In this document: positions 34,973 to 42,813 of the stretch, piece after piece | Position numbering within the stretch: position 1 is the stretch's first letter | Layout: every line of letters begins with the position of its first letter | Origin: B1SED10-75 sp964636865 | GTDB taxonomy: Bacteria; Bacillota; Dethiobacteria; DTU022; PWGO01 | Length of the DNA stretch: 64,000 bases | Direction of reading: 5' to 3' | Assembly (NCBI GenBank): GCA_964636865.1 | Contig: CAZWVJ010000009.1 | Span: 5,916-69,915 of the forward strand | Program-made: the position numbers and the translations under genes | The notes under the pieces: model-generated | Database searches by the model: none | What the model saw: only the letters and a program-made list of their open reading frames with translations | Told to the model about the DNA's origin: nothing

Positions 34973-35947
34973 ATGACAAAGATTGTTTCTATGTCGCCTC
35001 TACCGGCTGAGTTTATTCAGAGTATGCTTGAGAGTAAAGGTTTGGAAGGGATAAAGGTGGTTAACGTTACTTTTTCTTCTCCCCACGAAGTAAAAGAAGA
35101 ACTTCAGGATGCCGAGGTGGTGGTGGGGGATTTTTCATTCAAACACGAAATAAACGCCGAGACAGTTGCCTTGTTAAAAAATGCCAAATTTATTCAGCAG
35201 CCCAGTGTGGGGTATCAGCACATAGATATTGAGGCCTGTGCCAAAGCAGGCATCAAAGTGGCAAACTGTGCCGGGGCCAATACTATTGATGTAGCCGAAT
35301 ATACGGTAATGAGCGGAATAGCTCTGATAAAAAAAATTATGATGTCTTCACGCACTACCCGCATGGGAGAATGGCGGCAGATGGAAATAGGCCCGGTAGA
35401 GCTAAAAGGCAAAACATGGGGAATTATAGGCATGGGCCGTATAGGCAAAGCTGTGGCAGAGCGGCTTTATCCCTTTGGAGTTAACATGGTATATCATACT
35501 CGTACTCGTCTTGATGAGCACACGGAAAAAGAAATGAAATTAACCTACCTTAACGACCTTAATGACTTGTGGGGAAATGTGGATGTTTTAAGCCTGCACT
35601 GCCCGCTTACTCCTCAAACCAAGAATTTGATCAATAAAGATACTATTGCAAGCATGAAGTCGGGAGCCGTGATTATAAATGTGGCAAGGGGCGAAATTGT
35701 AAATGAACAAGACCTTGCCGATGCTTTGCAGGAAGGTAAACTCGCAGGAGCCGCCGTCGATGTTTACTCTGAAGAACCCATCACACCGGAAAACCCGTTA
35801 TTAAAAGTAACTTCGGATAACCTGATATTGTCGCCTCATGTAGCCGGTGTTTCCGAGGAGTCTAAAATGCGCATTATGGATATAACCATTGAAAACCTTG
35901 CCCAATTTATTCAGGGAGATCAGCCTGATAATCTTCTCACTGATTAG
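34973..35947 (+). CDS. D-2-hydroxyacid dehydrogenase (NAD-dependent)
   Basis: 324 residues. The Rossmann motif GIIGMGRIGKAVAERLYPF lies at about 150-168. Catalytic residues are seen in NVARGEIVNEQDL (Arg), the SEEPI stretch (Glu) and SPHVAG (His). The family reduces 2-keto acids or oxidises D-2-hydroxyacids using NAD(P); the exact member (phosphoglycerate, glyoxylate or lactate type) cannot be told. It precedes the AtoE-type transporter by 167 bases and could act on the acid imported. ATG start behind AAAGGAGTG. Confidence 0.9.
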   Translation: MTKIVSMSPLPAEFIQSMLESKGLEGIKVVNVTFSSPHEVKEELQDAEVVVGDFSFKHEINAETVALLKNAKFIQQPSVGYQHIDIEACAKAGIKVANCAGANTIDVAEYTVMSGIALIKKIMMSSRTTRMGEWRQMEIGPVELKGKTWGIIGMGRIGKAVAERLYPFGVNMVYHTRTRLDEHTEKEMKLTYLNDLNDLWGNVDVLSLHCPLTPQTKNLINKDTIASMKSGAVIINVARGEIVNEQDLADALQEGKLAGAAVDVYSEEPITPENPLLKVTSDNLILSPHVAGVSEESKMRIMDITIENLAQFIQGDQPDNLLTD

Positions 35948-36114
35948 AATTAGGATATTTTTTAAGAATTTTATGCATATAGCAGGAAGTAAATGGGAAC
36001 AAATAGAATAGTGCTTTAAATTAATAATTAATTTTATACAGATAAGGTTATCACTTAAGTAATTATTAAGTAATTAATGAAAGGAAGCCAAGACTAACTA
36101 AAGGAGGGCATAAA

Positions 36115-37491
36115 ATGCTGGAAAGAGTAGGAGTTTTTTTTGCGGACAAGGTTAAGCGAATACTCCCGGACACTTTTGTGGTGGCTTTAATTTTTACTAT
36201 CCTGGCTATCATTTTAGCATTTATTCTTACCGGATCTGCACCCATGGATGTTGCGGAATCATGGATTCTGGGGGTTTTCGATGCAGAAATTCTTTCTTTT
36301 GCTGTCTTGATGATTATGATACTTACCTTCGGTTATACCATCGGTGTTTCACCTCCTTTTGTGCGGTTTTTTAACTGGCTGACCAATTACATCAGGCAGC
36401 CATGGCAGGTTTACTTTTTTCTCACCCTTATTTCTATTTTCTTAATGTTGATTAACTGGGGGCTTGCCCCCATATTGGCGATTCTGGCCGTGGAAGTTTG
36501 TAAGCGGGTAAAGGGAGTAGACTACAGGGTGGCAATAGCGGCTTTTTATTCGGGGCTTTTGGTTTGGCACGGCGGTTTGTCTTCTTCATCGGCTCTTATG
36601 ATGGCAACTAGAGACACCGCTCAATCATTTATTGATAGAGGCATCATTGCCGACGTAATACCGGTTTCCGAAACTTTGCTCACACCGGTTAACTTTGTTT
36701 TGATTGCTTCGGTGATTGTTCTTTTGCCTCTCCTGGTGTTTCTGATCAAACCTAAGCAGGTGGATGAAAAATGGGATGCGGCCGCTCAATATGAAAAAAG
36801 ATACGGAAAACCGGGAGATTCTACCTTTTCCGGGCTTTCGAGGTCAATCGACAAAAAATCACTTTCCCCCGTGGAGAGACTAAATAACTCACCACTGTTA
36901 AGTATTTTCCTCTTTTTGCTCTGCCTGATAGGATTTTTCGGAGTTTTAATGGAAGAAGGCCTTAACCTGGGGGCTATTGCCTTTTTAATGTTGGGTTTTG
37001 GTGTGTTGCTTCAGTGGCGGCTTACCAATTTCATGGACACTATGAAGAGCGCTATTACAGGCGCTGCTGAAATCGTTATTCTGTTTCCCTTATTTGGCGG
37101 TGTAATGGGCATTTTTGAACATACCGGCCTGGCTACCGTATTTGCTGAAGGCCTTATGAGCTTTGCTACGGAAGTAACCATTCCCTGGTTTTCATTTATA
37201 ATAGCAGCGATTGTAAACCTGTTTATTCCTTCTGGAGGGGCGGAATGGCTTGTTGTCGGGCCGCCGGTACTTGAGGCTGCAAGTTTGGTAGGAGCTGATG
37301 CAGGCAAGACAATTATTGCCTTTGCTTACGGAGATTCCTTGACTAACCTTATAAATCCTTTCTGGACCCTAACGTTCCTACCCATAGCAAGCCAGTTAAT
37401 GGACATAAAACCCAGGGACTTTATGGGCTACACAGCTTTAGTTTGCTTAATCTTTTTTGTCATTATATCGGCGGTACTTCTTTTAATGTAA
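36115..37491 (+). CDS. atoE: Short-chain fatty acid transporter (AtoE family)
   Basis: 458 residues, about 10-12 transmembrane segments. The family patterns VWHGGLSSSSALMMAT and IPSGGAEWLVVGPPVLEAA are clear, with a late AYGDSLTNLINPFW. AtoE-type carriers take up short-chain fatty acids such as butyrate. In a fatty-acid-oxidising anaerobe this would feed beta-oxidation or release products. Strong site (AAAGGAGGG) before the ATG. A terminator follows directly. It is probably its own transcription unit. Confidence 0.9.
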   Translation: MLERVGVFFADKVKRILPDTFVVALIFTILAIILAFILTGSAPMDVAESWILGVFDAEILSFAVLMIMILTFGYTIGVSPPFVRFFNWLTNYIRQPWQVYFFLTLISIFLMLINWGLAPILAILAVEVCKRVKGVDYRVAIAAFYSGLLVWHGGLSSSSALMMATRDTAQSFIDRGIIADVIPVSETLLTPVNFVLIASVIVLLPLLVFLIKPKQVDEKWDAAAQYEKRYGKPGDSTFSGLSRSIDKKSLSPVERLNNSPLLSIFLFLLCLIGFFGVLMEEGLNLGAIAFLMLGFGVLLQWRLTNFMDTMKSAITGAAEIVILFPLFGGVMGIFEHTGLATVFAEGLMSFATEVTIPWFSFIIAAIVNLFIPSGGAEWLVVGPPVLEAASLVGADAGKTIIAFAYGDSLTNLINPFWTLTFLPIASQLMDIKPRDFMGYTALVCLIFFVIISAVLLLM

Positions 37492-37528
37492 TGCGGGAAA
37501 AATTTTATTATAAGTTTTCCCGCATTTA
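37491..37528 (+). terminator. Intrinsic terminator after atoE
   Basis: ATGCGGGAAAA pairs with TTTTCCCGCAT around a 13-base AT loop, followed by TTAG. It overlaps the last base of the atoE stop. Confidence 0.8.
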
Positions 37529-37591
37529 GAGGAGTTATTTTTCAATTTACTGCCAATTTGTCCGGAAAGTCATTATTTTTCTGTTAGCAAT

Positions 37592-37804
37592 ATGTATCAA
37601 TCTACAGTTACCATTAAACGTGCTTTAAATGTAGTAGGAAGAGATAGGGTGGTTTTTGGTTCTGATTGGCCCGAGTCAAGTCAGCATGTTCCTTTTAAAA
37701 TTGCCCGTATGGCAACTCGGAGCCAGCCTCATATTCAAGAAAAGATCCTCCGGAAAAATGCGGAGTCCCTAATCGGCCCCGTTAAATGGGAAAGTATTTC
37801 TTGA
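37592..37804 (+). pseudogene. Amidohydrolase C-terminal fragment
   Basis: 70 codons ending in GRDRVVFGSDWPESSQHVPF, then KNAESLIG, the end of an amidohydrolase_2-type enzyme. The N-terminal two thirds, including the metal-binding HxH, are missing. The frame remains open for about 20 codons upstream but is not like the family. No ribosome site precedes the ATG. I read it as a decayed gene left after a deletion. Confidence 0.7.
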
Positions 37805-37821
37805 TTTAGTATTCTTAAAGA

Positions 37822-37855
37822 TTGGCCTCTAAGCTTAGAGCCGTTTTACAATTTT
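37822..37855. terminator. Hairpin between the amidohydrolase fragment and ald
   Basis: GGCCTCTAAGCTTAGAGCC forms a stem on the palindrome CTCTAAGCTTAGAG, followed on the plus strand by GTTTTACAATTTT. Confidence 0.6.
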
Positions 37856-37857
37856 AA

Positions 37858-38967
37858 TTACCAGAGCTCTTCCAAGGGCACGTAGGGAAGACCTTGCGCT
37901 TCTGCCACCGCCCGGTTGGTTATTTCTCCCTTAAAAACATTTACCCCTTTTGCGAGAGTAGGGTCTTCTTTAAAAGCTTCTACTCCTTTTTGGGCCAAGT
38001 CCTGGATATATGGCATAGTAGCATTGGTCAAGCTCACTGTAGCTGTGCGGGGAACCGCTCCCGGCATATTGGGTACTGCATAATGAATTACGCCGTGTTT
38101 CTTGTAAGTGGGATTAGCATGGGTGGTCTCCCTATCGATAGTTTCCACTGCCCCTCCCTGGTCGATAGAGACATCTAAAATTACAGAGCCATTTTTCATG
38201 CTTTTGACCATATCTTCGGAAACTAATTGTGGGGCACGCGCTCCGGGCAATAGTACTGCTGAAATAAGCAGGTCAGAGTACTCCACAACTTTAGAAAGGT
38301 TAAACTTGTTGGAAATAAAGGTAATGATCCTTTCTCCGTAAATATCTGAAAGTTCCCTTAGCCTCTGCGGGCTTCTGCTAACCAACGTAACTTGCGCTCC
38401 CATTCCCAGGGCAACGCGGGCGGCATTTTTCCCTACTACCCCGCCTCCGATAATTACAACATCAGCTGCAGGGACGCCCGGCACACCTCCGATGAGGATC
38501 CCTCGGCCTCCATGGATTTTTTCCATAAAGCGGGTTCCGCTTTGAATGGCCATTTTTCCTGCGATTTCGCTCATGGGGGTTAGCAGGGGGAGATAACCTT
38601 CGGCTTCCACTGTTTCGTATCCGATAGCCGTTACTCTTTTTTCCCTCAACACTTCAGCTAGTTCCTTTAAAGGGGCGAGATGTAAAAAGGTAAAAACAAT
38701 CTGGTTTTCTCGTAATAAATCGTATTCCGGGGGTAGGGGTTCTTTTACTTTTAAAATCATATCAGCGCGGGAAAAAACTTCTTCCGGGGTATCTACTATC
38801 TCAGCTCCTACATCTTGGTACTCTTGATTGCTAAATCCGCTTAAGAAACCGGCATTGTTTTCGATTATAACCTGGTGTCCATCGGAAGCCAACATTTCTA
38901 CTACGGAAGGGATGGCTGCTACACGTCCTTCGTCAGGCTTAATTTCTCTGGGAACTCCTACTATCAT
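37858..38967 (-). CDS. ald: Alanine dehydrogenase
   Basis: Interconverts L-alanine and pyruvate with NAD. 369 residues. The N-terminus MIVGVPREIKPDEGRVA is typical, with KVKEPLPPEYDLLRENQIVF next. The NAD-binding region shows VVIIGGGVVGKNAARVALGM. SIDQGGAVETI is a conserved block near the active site, and VPNMPGAVPRTAT follows. Start is the ATG at 38967; an upstream in-frame GTG overlaps the ribosome site AAAGGGTG. Alanine or pyruvate turnover fits an amino-acid-fermenting or syntrophic anaerobe. It stands alone on the minus strand. Confidence 0.95.
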   Translation of the reverse strand: MIVGVPREIKPDEGRVAAIPSVVEMLASDGHQVIIENNAGFLSGFSNQEYQDVGAEIVDTPEEVFSRADMILKVKEPLPPEYDLLRENQIVFTFLHLAPLKELAEVLREKRVTAIGYETVEAEGYLPLLTPMSEIAGKMAIQSGTRFMEKIHGGRGILIGGVPGVPAADVVIIGGGVVGKNAARVALGMGAQVTLVSRSPQRLRELSDIYGERIITFISNKFNLSKVVEYSDLLISAVLLPGARAPQLVSEDMVKSMKNGSVILDVSIDQGGAVETIDRETTHANPTYKKHGVIHYAVPNMPGAVPRTATVSLTNATMPYIQDLAQKGVEAFKEDPTLAKGVNVFKGEITNRAVAEAQGLPYVPLEELW

Positions 38968-39190
38968 TTCTTGCACCCTTTCTAATTAGATATTTCTGTT
39001 TTGCTTTAACGCAAAAATGTTATCACAGTAAAAGATACATGGCAACCTTTCAAATATTATTTTTTGTAAACTAATACAGGAATAATATAAGCATTCATGG
39101 GAAATGATTACAAAATTTTCGCAGCAAGAACTTGTTGAGACTTCCGCAATTAAAGCATTTAAAAAATAATTAATCCTGCCCTCCGGTGTT

Positions 39191-39937
39191 TTAGATTTGA
39201 ATTTTTGAAAAGAAATAAGCGCCGATTGTAAGTAGAAGAATTGCTATTGCGGAAAGGGCCCCTAAATTTAACCACAATCCCATCTCATAAAGGCCCAGTA
39301 ATGAGCCCCTTATTCCATCGACGCCGTAACTAAGGGGATTTATGTGCACAATTATGTTTAAGGCTGCCGGTAAGTTTTTCAGAGGAAATAGAGCTCCGGA
39401 AAGGAGGAATAAAGGCATAATTAAAAAATTCATAATGAGAGGAAAACCCTGCATATCTTCTAGTTGGGAAGCAATTGCGATGCCCAGGGCACTGAATAAA
39501 AGGGCAGTCAAAAACATGAATAATATTGCTGCAGGTATAATTAAGGGTTCATGGAGCTGGAAACCCACTAACAGAGATATAGCAAGGATTATTATTCCCT
39601 GGAAAACAGCAATGGTTGCTCCTCCCAAAGTTCTGCCCAGCATAATATAAATTCTGGATACGGGGGCTACCAGTGTTTCTTTTAAAAAGCCGAATTGACG
39701 ATCCCAGATAATATCGATTCCGTTAAACATAGAAGTAAAAAGTATACTCATGCCTATAATACCGGGAACCAAGAATTGGAAGTAGTCGGTTTCCCCGGCT
39801 TGCTCAAAAACAGGGCCGAAACCCAGGCCGAAAGCAAAAAGAAAAAGCAGGGGCTGGCCGATTGACCCGATAATACGGGACCCCGAACGAAAATAGTGTT
39901 TCATCTGGCGTAACCAAAGGATGTATACCGTGTCCAT
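39191..39937 (-). CDS. ABC-2 type transporter permease (DrrB-like)
   Basis: 248 residues with six transmembrane helices. The ABC2 signature region PLFLLSGALFPLKNLP is present, as is the family-typical NPLSYGVDGIRG near the end. It pairs with the ATPase gene upstream with 1 base between them. DrrAB-like systems export drugs, lipids or polysaccharides; the substrate here is open. Confidence 0.9.
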   Translation of the reverse strand: MDTVYILWLRQMKHYFRSGSRIIGSIGQPLLFLFAFGLGFGPVFEQAGETDYFQFLVPGIIGMSILFTSMFNGIDIIWDRQFGFLKETLVAPVSRIYIMLGRTLGGATIAVFQGIIILAISLLVGFQLHEPLIIPAAILFMFLTALLFSALGIAIASQLEDMQGFPLIMNFLIMPLFLLSGALFPLKNLPAALNIIVHINPLSYGVDGIRGSLLGLYEMGLWLNLGALSAIAILLLTIGAYFFSKIQI

Positions 39938-39938
39938 T

Positions 39939-40748
39939 TCATTTTCTCCTTAAAGCCATGTTTCTAAATATTTGCCTTCCATTATCGGGCCCTTCTTCCC
40001 GGATAGTTTTCCCTGTCAGCGATAAAAAGGCTTCTTCCAGAGTAGTTGTTTCGGTATGCTCACATAGCTGTTGGGGTGAGCCCATTTTTATAATTTTGCC
40101 TTCATCGATTATGGCCACGGTATCTGCCATGCGTTCCGCTTCTTCCATAATATGAGTAGTTAGGAAAATTGTTGTCTTCTCTTGTTTGTTTAAATCGTAG
40201 ATATATTCCCAAATGAGATTGCGGGTTTGGGGATCCAATCCCAGGGTAGGCTCGTCCAGGAAAAGGATATCCGGAAGGTGAAGAAGCCCCCTGGCAATTT
40301 CCAACCTTCGTTTCATGCCTCCGGAAAATTTTTTTACCTGTTCATTTCTACGATTCCAAAGCTTTACCAGTTCAAGGAGATTCTTGATGCGTTCTTGCCT
40401 TATATTTTTAGGAATTTTGTAAAGCATGGCATGAAAATACATGTTTTCGTAAGCAGTGAGGACGTCATCAAGGCTGGGATCTTGAAAAACTATACCGAAA
40501 GAACTGCGCGCAGCACTTTGTTCTTGAACCGGGTTATACCCATTGAGCAAGACACTTCCGTTGGTAGGGTCAAGCAAGGTAGTTAACATTTTAATTGCCG
40601 TGGTTTTGCCGGCACCGTTAGGCCCCAGGAAAGCGAAAACTTCACCTGTTTCTACGGTGAAAGAAATATTGTCTACTGCTGTAAGACTTCCATATTTTTT
40701 GGTTAAGTTTGATACTTTAATTATGGGTTTTTGATTTGTTTCCATCAT
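39939..40748 (-). CDS. ABC transporter ATP-binding protein (DrrA-like)
   Basis: 269 residues. Walker A is GPNGAGKTTAIK, the signature FSGGMKRRLEIARGL, Walker B DILFLDEPTLGLDPQ, and the H-loop TTHIMEEAERM. The C-terminal extension (about 215-269) is typical of the DrrA group. It energises the downstream permease. ATG-ATG start with a Lys-Gly-rich upstream stretch but no clear ribosome site. Together these form the second ABC-2 exporter of the window, unrelated in detail to the one at 16675. Confidence 0.92.
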   Translation of the reverse strand: MMETNQKPIIKVSNLTKKYGSLTAVDNISFTVETGEVFAFLGPNGAGKTTAIKMLTTLLDPTNGSVLLNGYNPVQEQSAARSSFGIVFQDPSLDDVLTAYENMYFHAMLYKIPKNIRQERIKNLLELVKLWNRRNEQVKKFSGGMKRRLEIARGLLHLPDILFLDEPTLGLDPQTRNLIWEYIYDLNKQEKTTIFLTTHIMEEAERMADTVAIIDEGKIIKMGSPQQLCEHTETTTLEEAFLSLTGKTIREEGPDNGRQIFRNMALRRK

Positions 40749-40905
40749 GTTTTTCCCTTAAGAGTTGGAATATTTACCTCGTTCCTTTTAAATATTATCA
40801 TATTTGTAGCTCCTCGATCATATGGTGATGAAAAAAATTTAATAGAGTCGGGGAATAACTGATTGTTAATGTTTACTATTGCCGGTAGGCTGATTTTGTA
40901 AAAAA

Positions 40906-42264
40906 CTAAATCCCATTGTTTGCAATAACATTTTGATACCAATGTGCGCTCTTTTTCCACACCCTTTTTTCTGTTAAAAAATCCACGTAGATTAATCCGA
41001 AGCGTTTAGTGTATCCGTAACTCCATTCGAAATTATCCAGCAGTGACCATACAAAGTAGCCCCGCAGGTCAGCACCTTCTTCCAGGGCATGTCGGCATTG
41101 TTTGATGTACTCCCGCAAGAAGTCAATCCGCGCTTCATCATTAATGTTGCCTTCGGCATCAAACTCATCATTAAAAGCGGCTCCGTTTTCAGTGACATAA
41201 AGCGGCATTTTGCCATACTCCTCTGTAATTCTGGTAAGTAATTCGTAAATACCCGGGGGATAAACTTCCCAGCCCATCTCTGTATATTCTTTTTCGGGAG
41301 GATTTATTATATTACCGATGAAATCGTCTTCTGCACTGCCGGCTTGGACCAGATGCCGTGTATAGTTGTTTATCCCTAAGAAATCTATTGACTGGGAGAT
41401 TAATTTCATATCAGCAGGCTTAACTTCAGGCATTTTAAAATGATCAGAGTAGAAATCCCAAATGTCAGCCGGATAATTGCCTTGTAAAACCGGGTCAAGA
41501 AAAAATCGGTTTTTAATGCCATCCAAACGCCTGGCAGTGCTTATGTCTGCATCACTGTTTGATGCGGGGTGAACTTGTGAGAGATCGAGGGCGATGCCGA
41601 TTTGACCATCCCCGGAAGATAAATCTCGGAATGCTGTTAACGCTTGGCCGTGAGCAAGCAATAAATGATGCGCCGCATTGATGGCTGTTTCCATATCGAC
41701 TACCCCCGGAGCATGGAGGCCAAAGGCATGCCCCATGAAAGCAAACACCCATGGTTCGTTTATAGTAATCCATAACGGGTTTTCACATTCAAGGTTTTCG
41801 AACATGTAAGCAGCGTATTCACCGAAATACATAGCTGTATCCCGGGATGCCCAGCCGTTGTATTTTTCTTGAAGTGATTGAGGTAAATCCCAATGATGAA
41901 GGGTGATAACCGGTTGAATGTTATTTTGGTGCAGTTCTTCTACAAGGCGGCGGTAAAAATCTAATCCCCGGGGATTGGACTTTGATTTTCCCTCAGGGAA
42001 GATACGGGGCCATGACACTGAAAAACGATAAGCATTTAGCCCCATCCGAGCCATATGGGAAACATCTTCCCGGTAACGATGATAATGATCGCATGAGAAA
42101 TCCCCGGTTTCCCCATTCATTATTTTACCCGGGGTATGGGAAAAACGATCCCATATGGATTCTCCCTTACCGTCTTCCTGCCAGGCGCCTTCAATCTGAT
42201 AAGCACTGGTTGCGGCGCCCCATGTAAAGTTATTCGGAAATCTGTACCTTGGTATGGCGGGCAT
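40906..42264 (-). CDS. bglA: Family 1 beta-glucosidase
   Basis: 452 residues, complete GH1. FTWGAATSAYQIEGAW opens the barrel. The acid/base Glu is in ITINEPW and the nucleophile in VTENGAAFND. SLLDNFEWSYGYTKRFGL is the C-terminal sugar-binding signature. It hydrolyses beta-glucosides or cellobiose in the cytoplasm (no signal peptide). Why a fatty-acid oxidiser has it is unclear, but it complements the dockerin-bearing protein nearby. Monocistronic. Confidence 0.95.
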   Translation of the reverse strand: MPAIPRYRFPNNFTWGAATSAYQIEGAWQEDGKGESIWDRFSHTPGKIMNGETGDFSCDHYHRYREDVSHMARMGLNAYRFSVSWPRIFPEGKSKSNPRGLDFYRRLVEELHQNNIQPVITLHHWDLPQSLQEKYNGWASRDTAMYFGEYAAYMFENLECENPLWITINEPWVFAFMGHAFGLHAPGVVDMETAINAAHHLLLAHGQALTAFRDLSSGDGQIGIALDLSQVHPASNSDADISTARRLDGIKNRFFLDPVLQGNYPADIWDFYSDHFKMPEVKPADMKLISQSIDFLGINNYTRHLVQAGSAEDDFIGNIINPPEKEYTEMGWEVYPPGIYELLTRITEEYGKMPLYVTENGAAFNDEFDAEGNINDEARIDFLREYIKQCRHALEEGADLRGYFVWSLLDNFEWSYGYTKRFGLIYVDFLTEKRVWKKSAHWYQNVIANNGI

Positions 42265-42379
42265 ATTTATCCATCCTTTTTTGTTAATGAGTAAATACGG
42301 GTCTATGCCTCAGAAGTGGCATCTTAAACCATGATTAATAAAATTATAACACTTTGGTGAATATTTTGGCGAATTATCC

Positions 42380-42407
42380 TTTTCATATAATTTCAGTATG
42401 ATATAAT
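42380..42407 (+). promoter_or_regulatory. Candidate sigma-70 promoter of the mini-lipoprotein gene
   Basis: TTTTCA and TATAAT are separated by 16 bases, with the TATAAT 38 bases before the ATG at 42446. Confidence 0.5.
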
Positions 42408-42445
42408 AAAGCATAACAAAAAAAATTGACAAATGGGGTTTTTTT

Positions 42446-42526
42446 ATGTGGCGATTAATTCCTTTTTCAGTTTTACTGGTAGCGTTAACGGTTTTGGCAG
42501 GATGTAATTGCGCTGTCGGTGTTTGA
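42446..42526 (+). CDS. 26-residue mini-lipoprotein
   Basis: A signal helix (residues 2-17) ends in the lipobox LAGC; the mature part would be only CNCAVGV, seven residues with a second Cys. GGGG lies 8 bases before the ATG, a promoter-like pair lies upstream, and a hairpin follows. Lipoprotein signal peptides and tiny lipopeptides can act as signals or membrane factors. Too short to prove by sequence alone; the lipobox and surroundings are the evidence. Confidence 0.5.
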   Translation: MWRLIPFSVLLVALTVLAGCNCAVGV

Positions 42527-42700
42527 TAGACACGCAAAAGTTCACCGTGGGTGAACTCAATTTCTTAAGTAAATAATTATAGTCACCTGCCCCCACCCTG
42601 ATAGGTGGGGGATTATGAAAGCTCTTAGTTGACTATCCTAAGCTTTTTGAGAACTATGTTCTTTTGGTCAAGATATCTTGAGGGTGCCCTGTTTACAAGC
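42527..42700. other. Hairpin cluster, IS605-type end or structured RNA
   Basis: Several inverted repeats are packed into 160 bases: AGTTCACC-GTG-GGTGAACT (42539-42557), CCCCCACC with GGTGGGGG (42590-42611), AAAGCTCTTAG with CTAAGCTTT (about 42618-42646), GAACTATGTTC, and the perfect palindrome TCAAGATATCTTGA. Ends of IS200/IS605 elements and the guide RNAs they encode look like this. No transposase or TnpB gene is adjacent, so this is probably a relic or an orphan RNA. Confidence 0.45.
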
Positions 42701-42813
42701 ATTATCATATATATTAAAACAATCCTGAGAGGTAGGAATAGTGGCATGCGCATTAAAAGCCAGGAGAACATTAGTAAAGAGCAATAACTCCCATGAAAGG
42801 AAGGTTATATATA

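Noticed and set aside
42426..42431. TTGACA as a -35 element
   Set aside because: No -10 lies at a proper distance and the next ATG is only 15 bases away.
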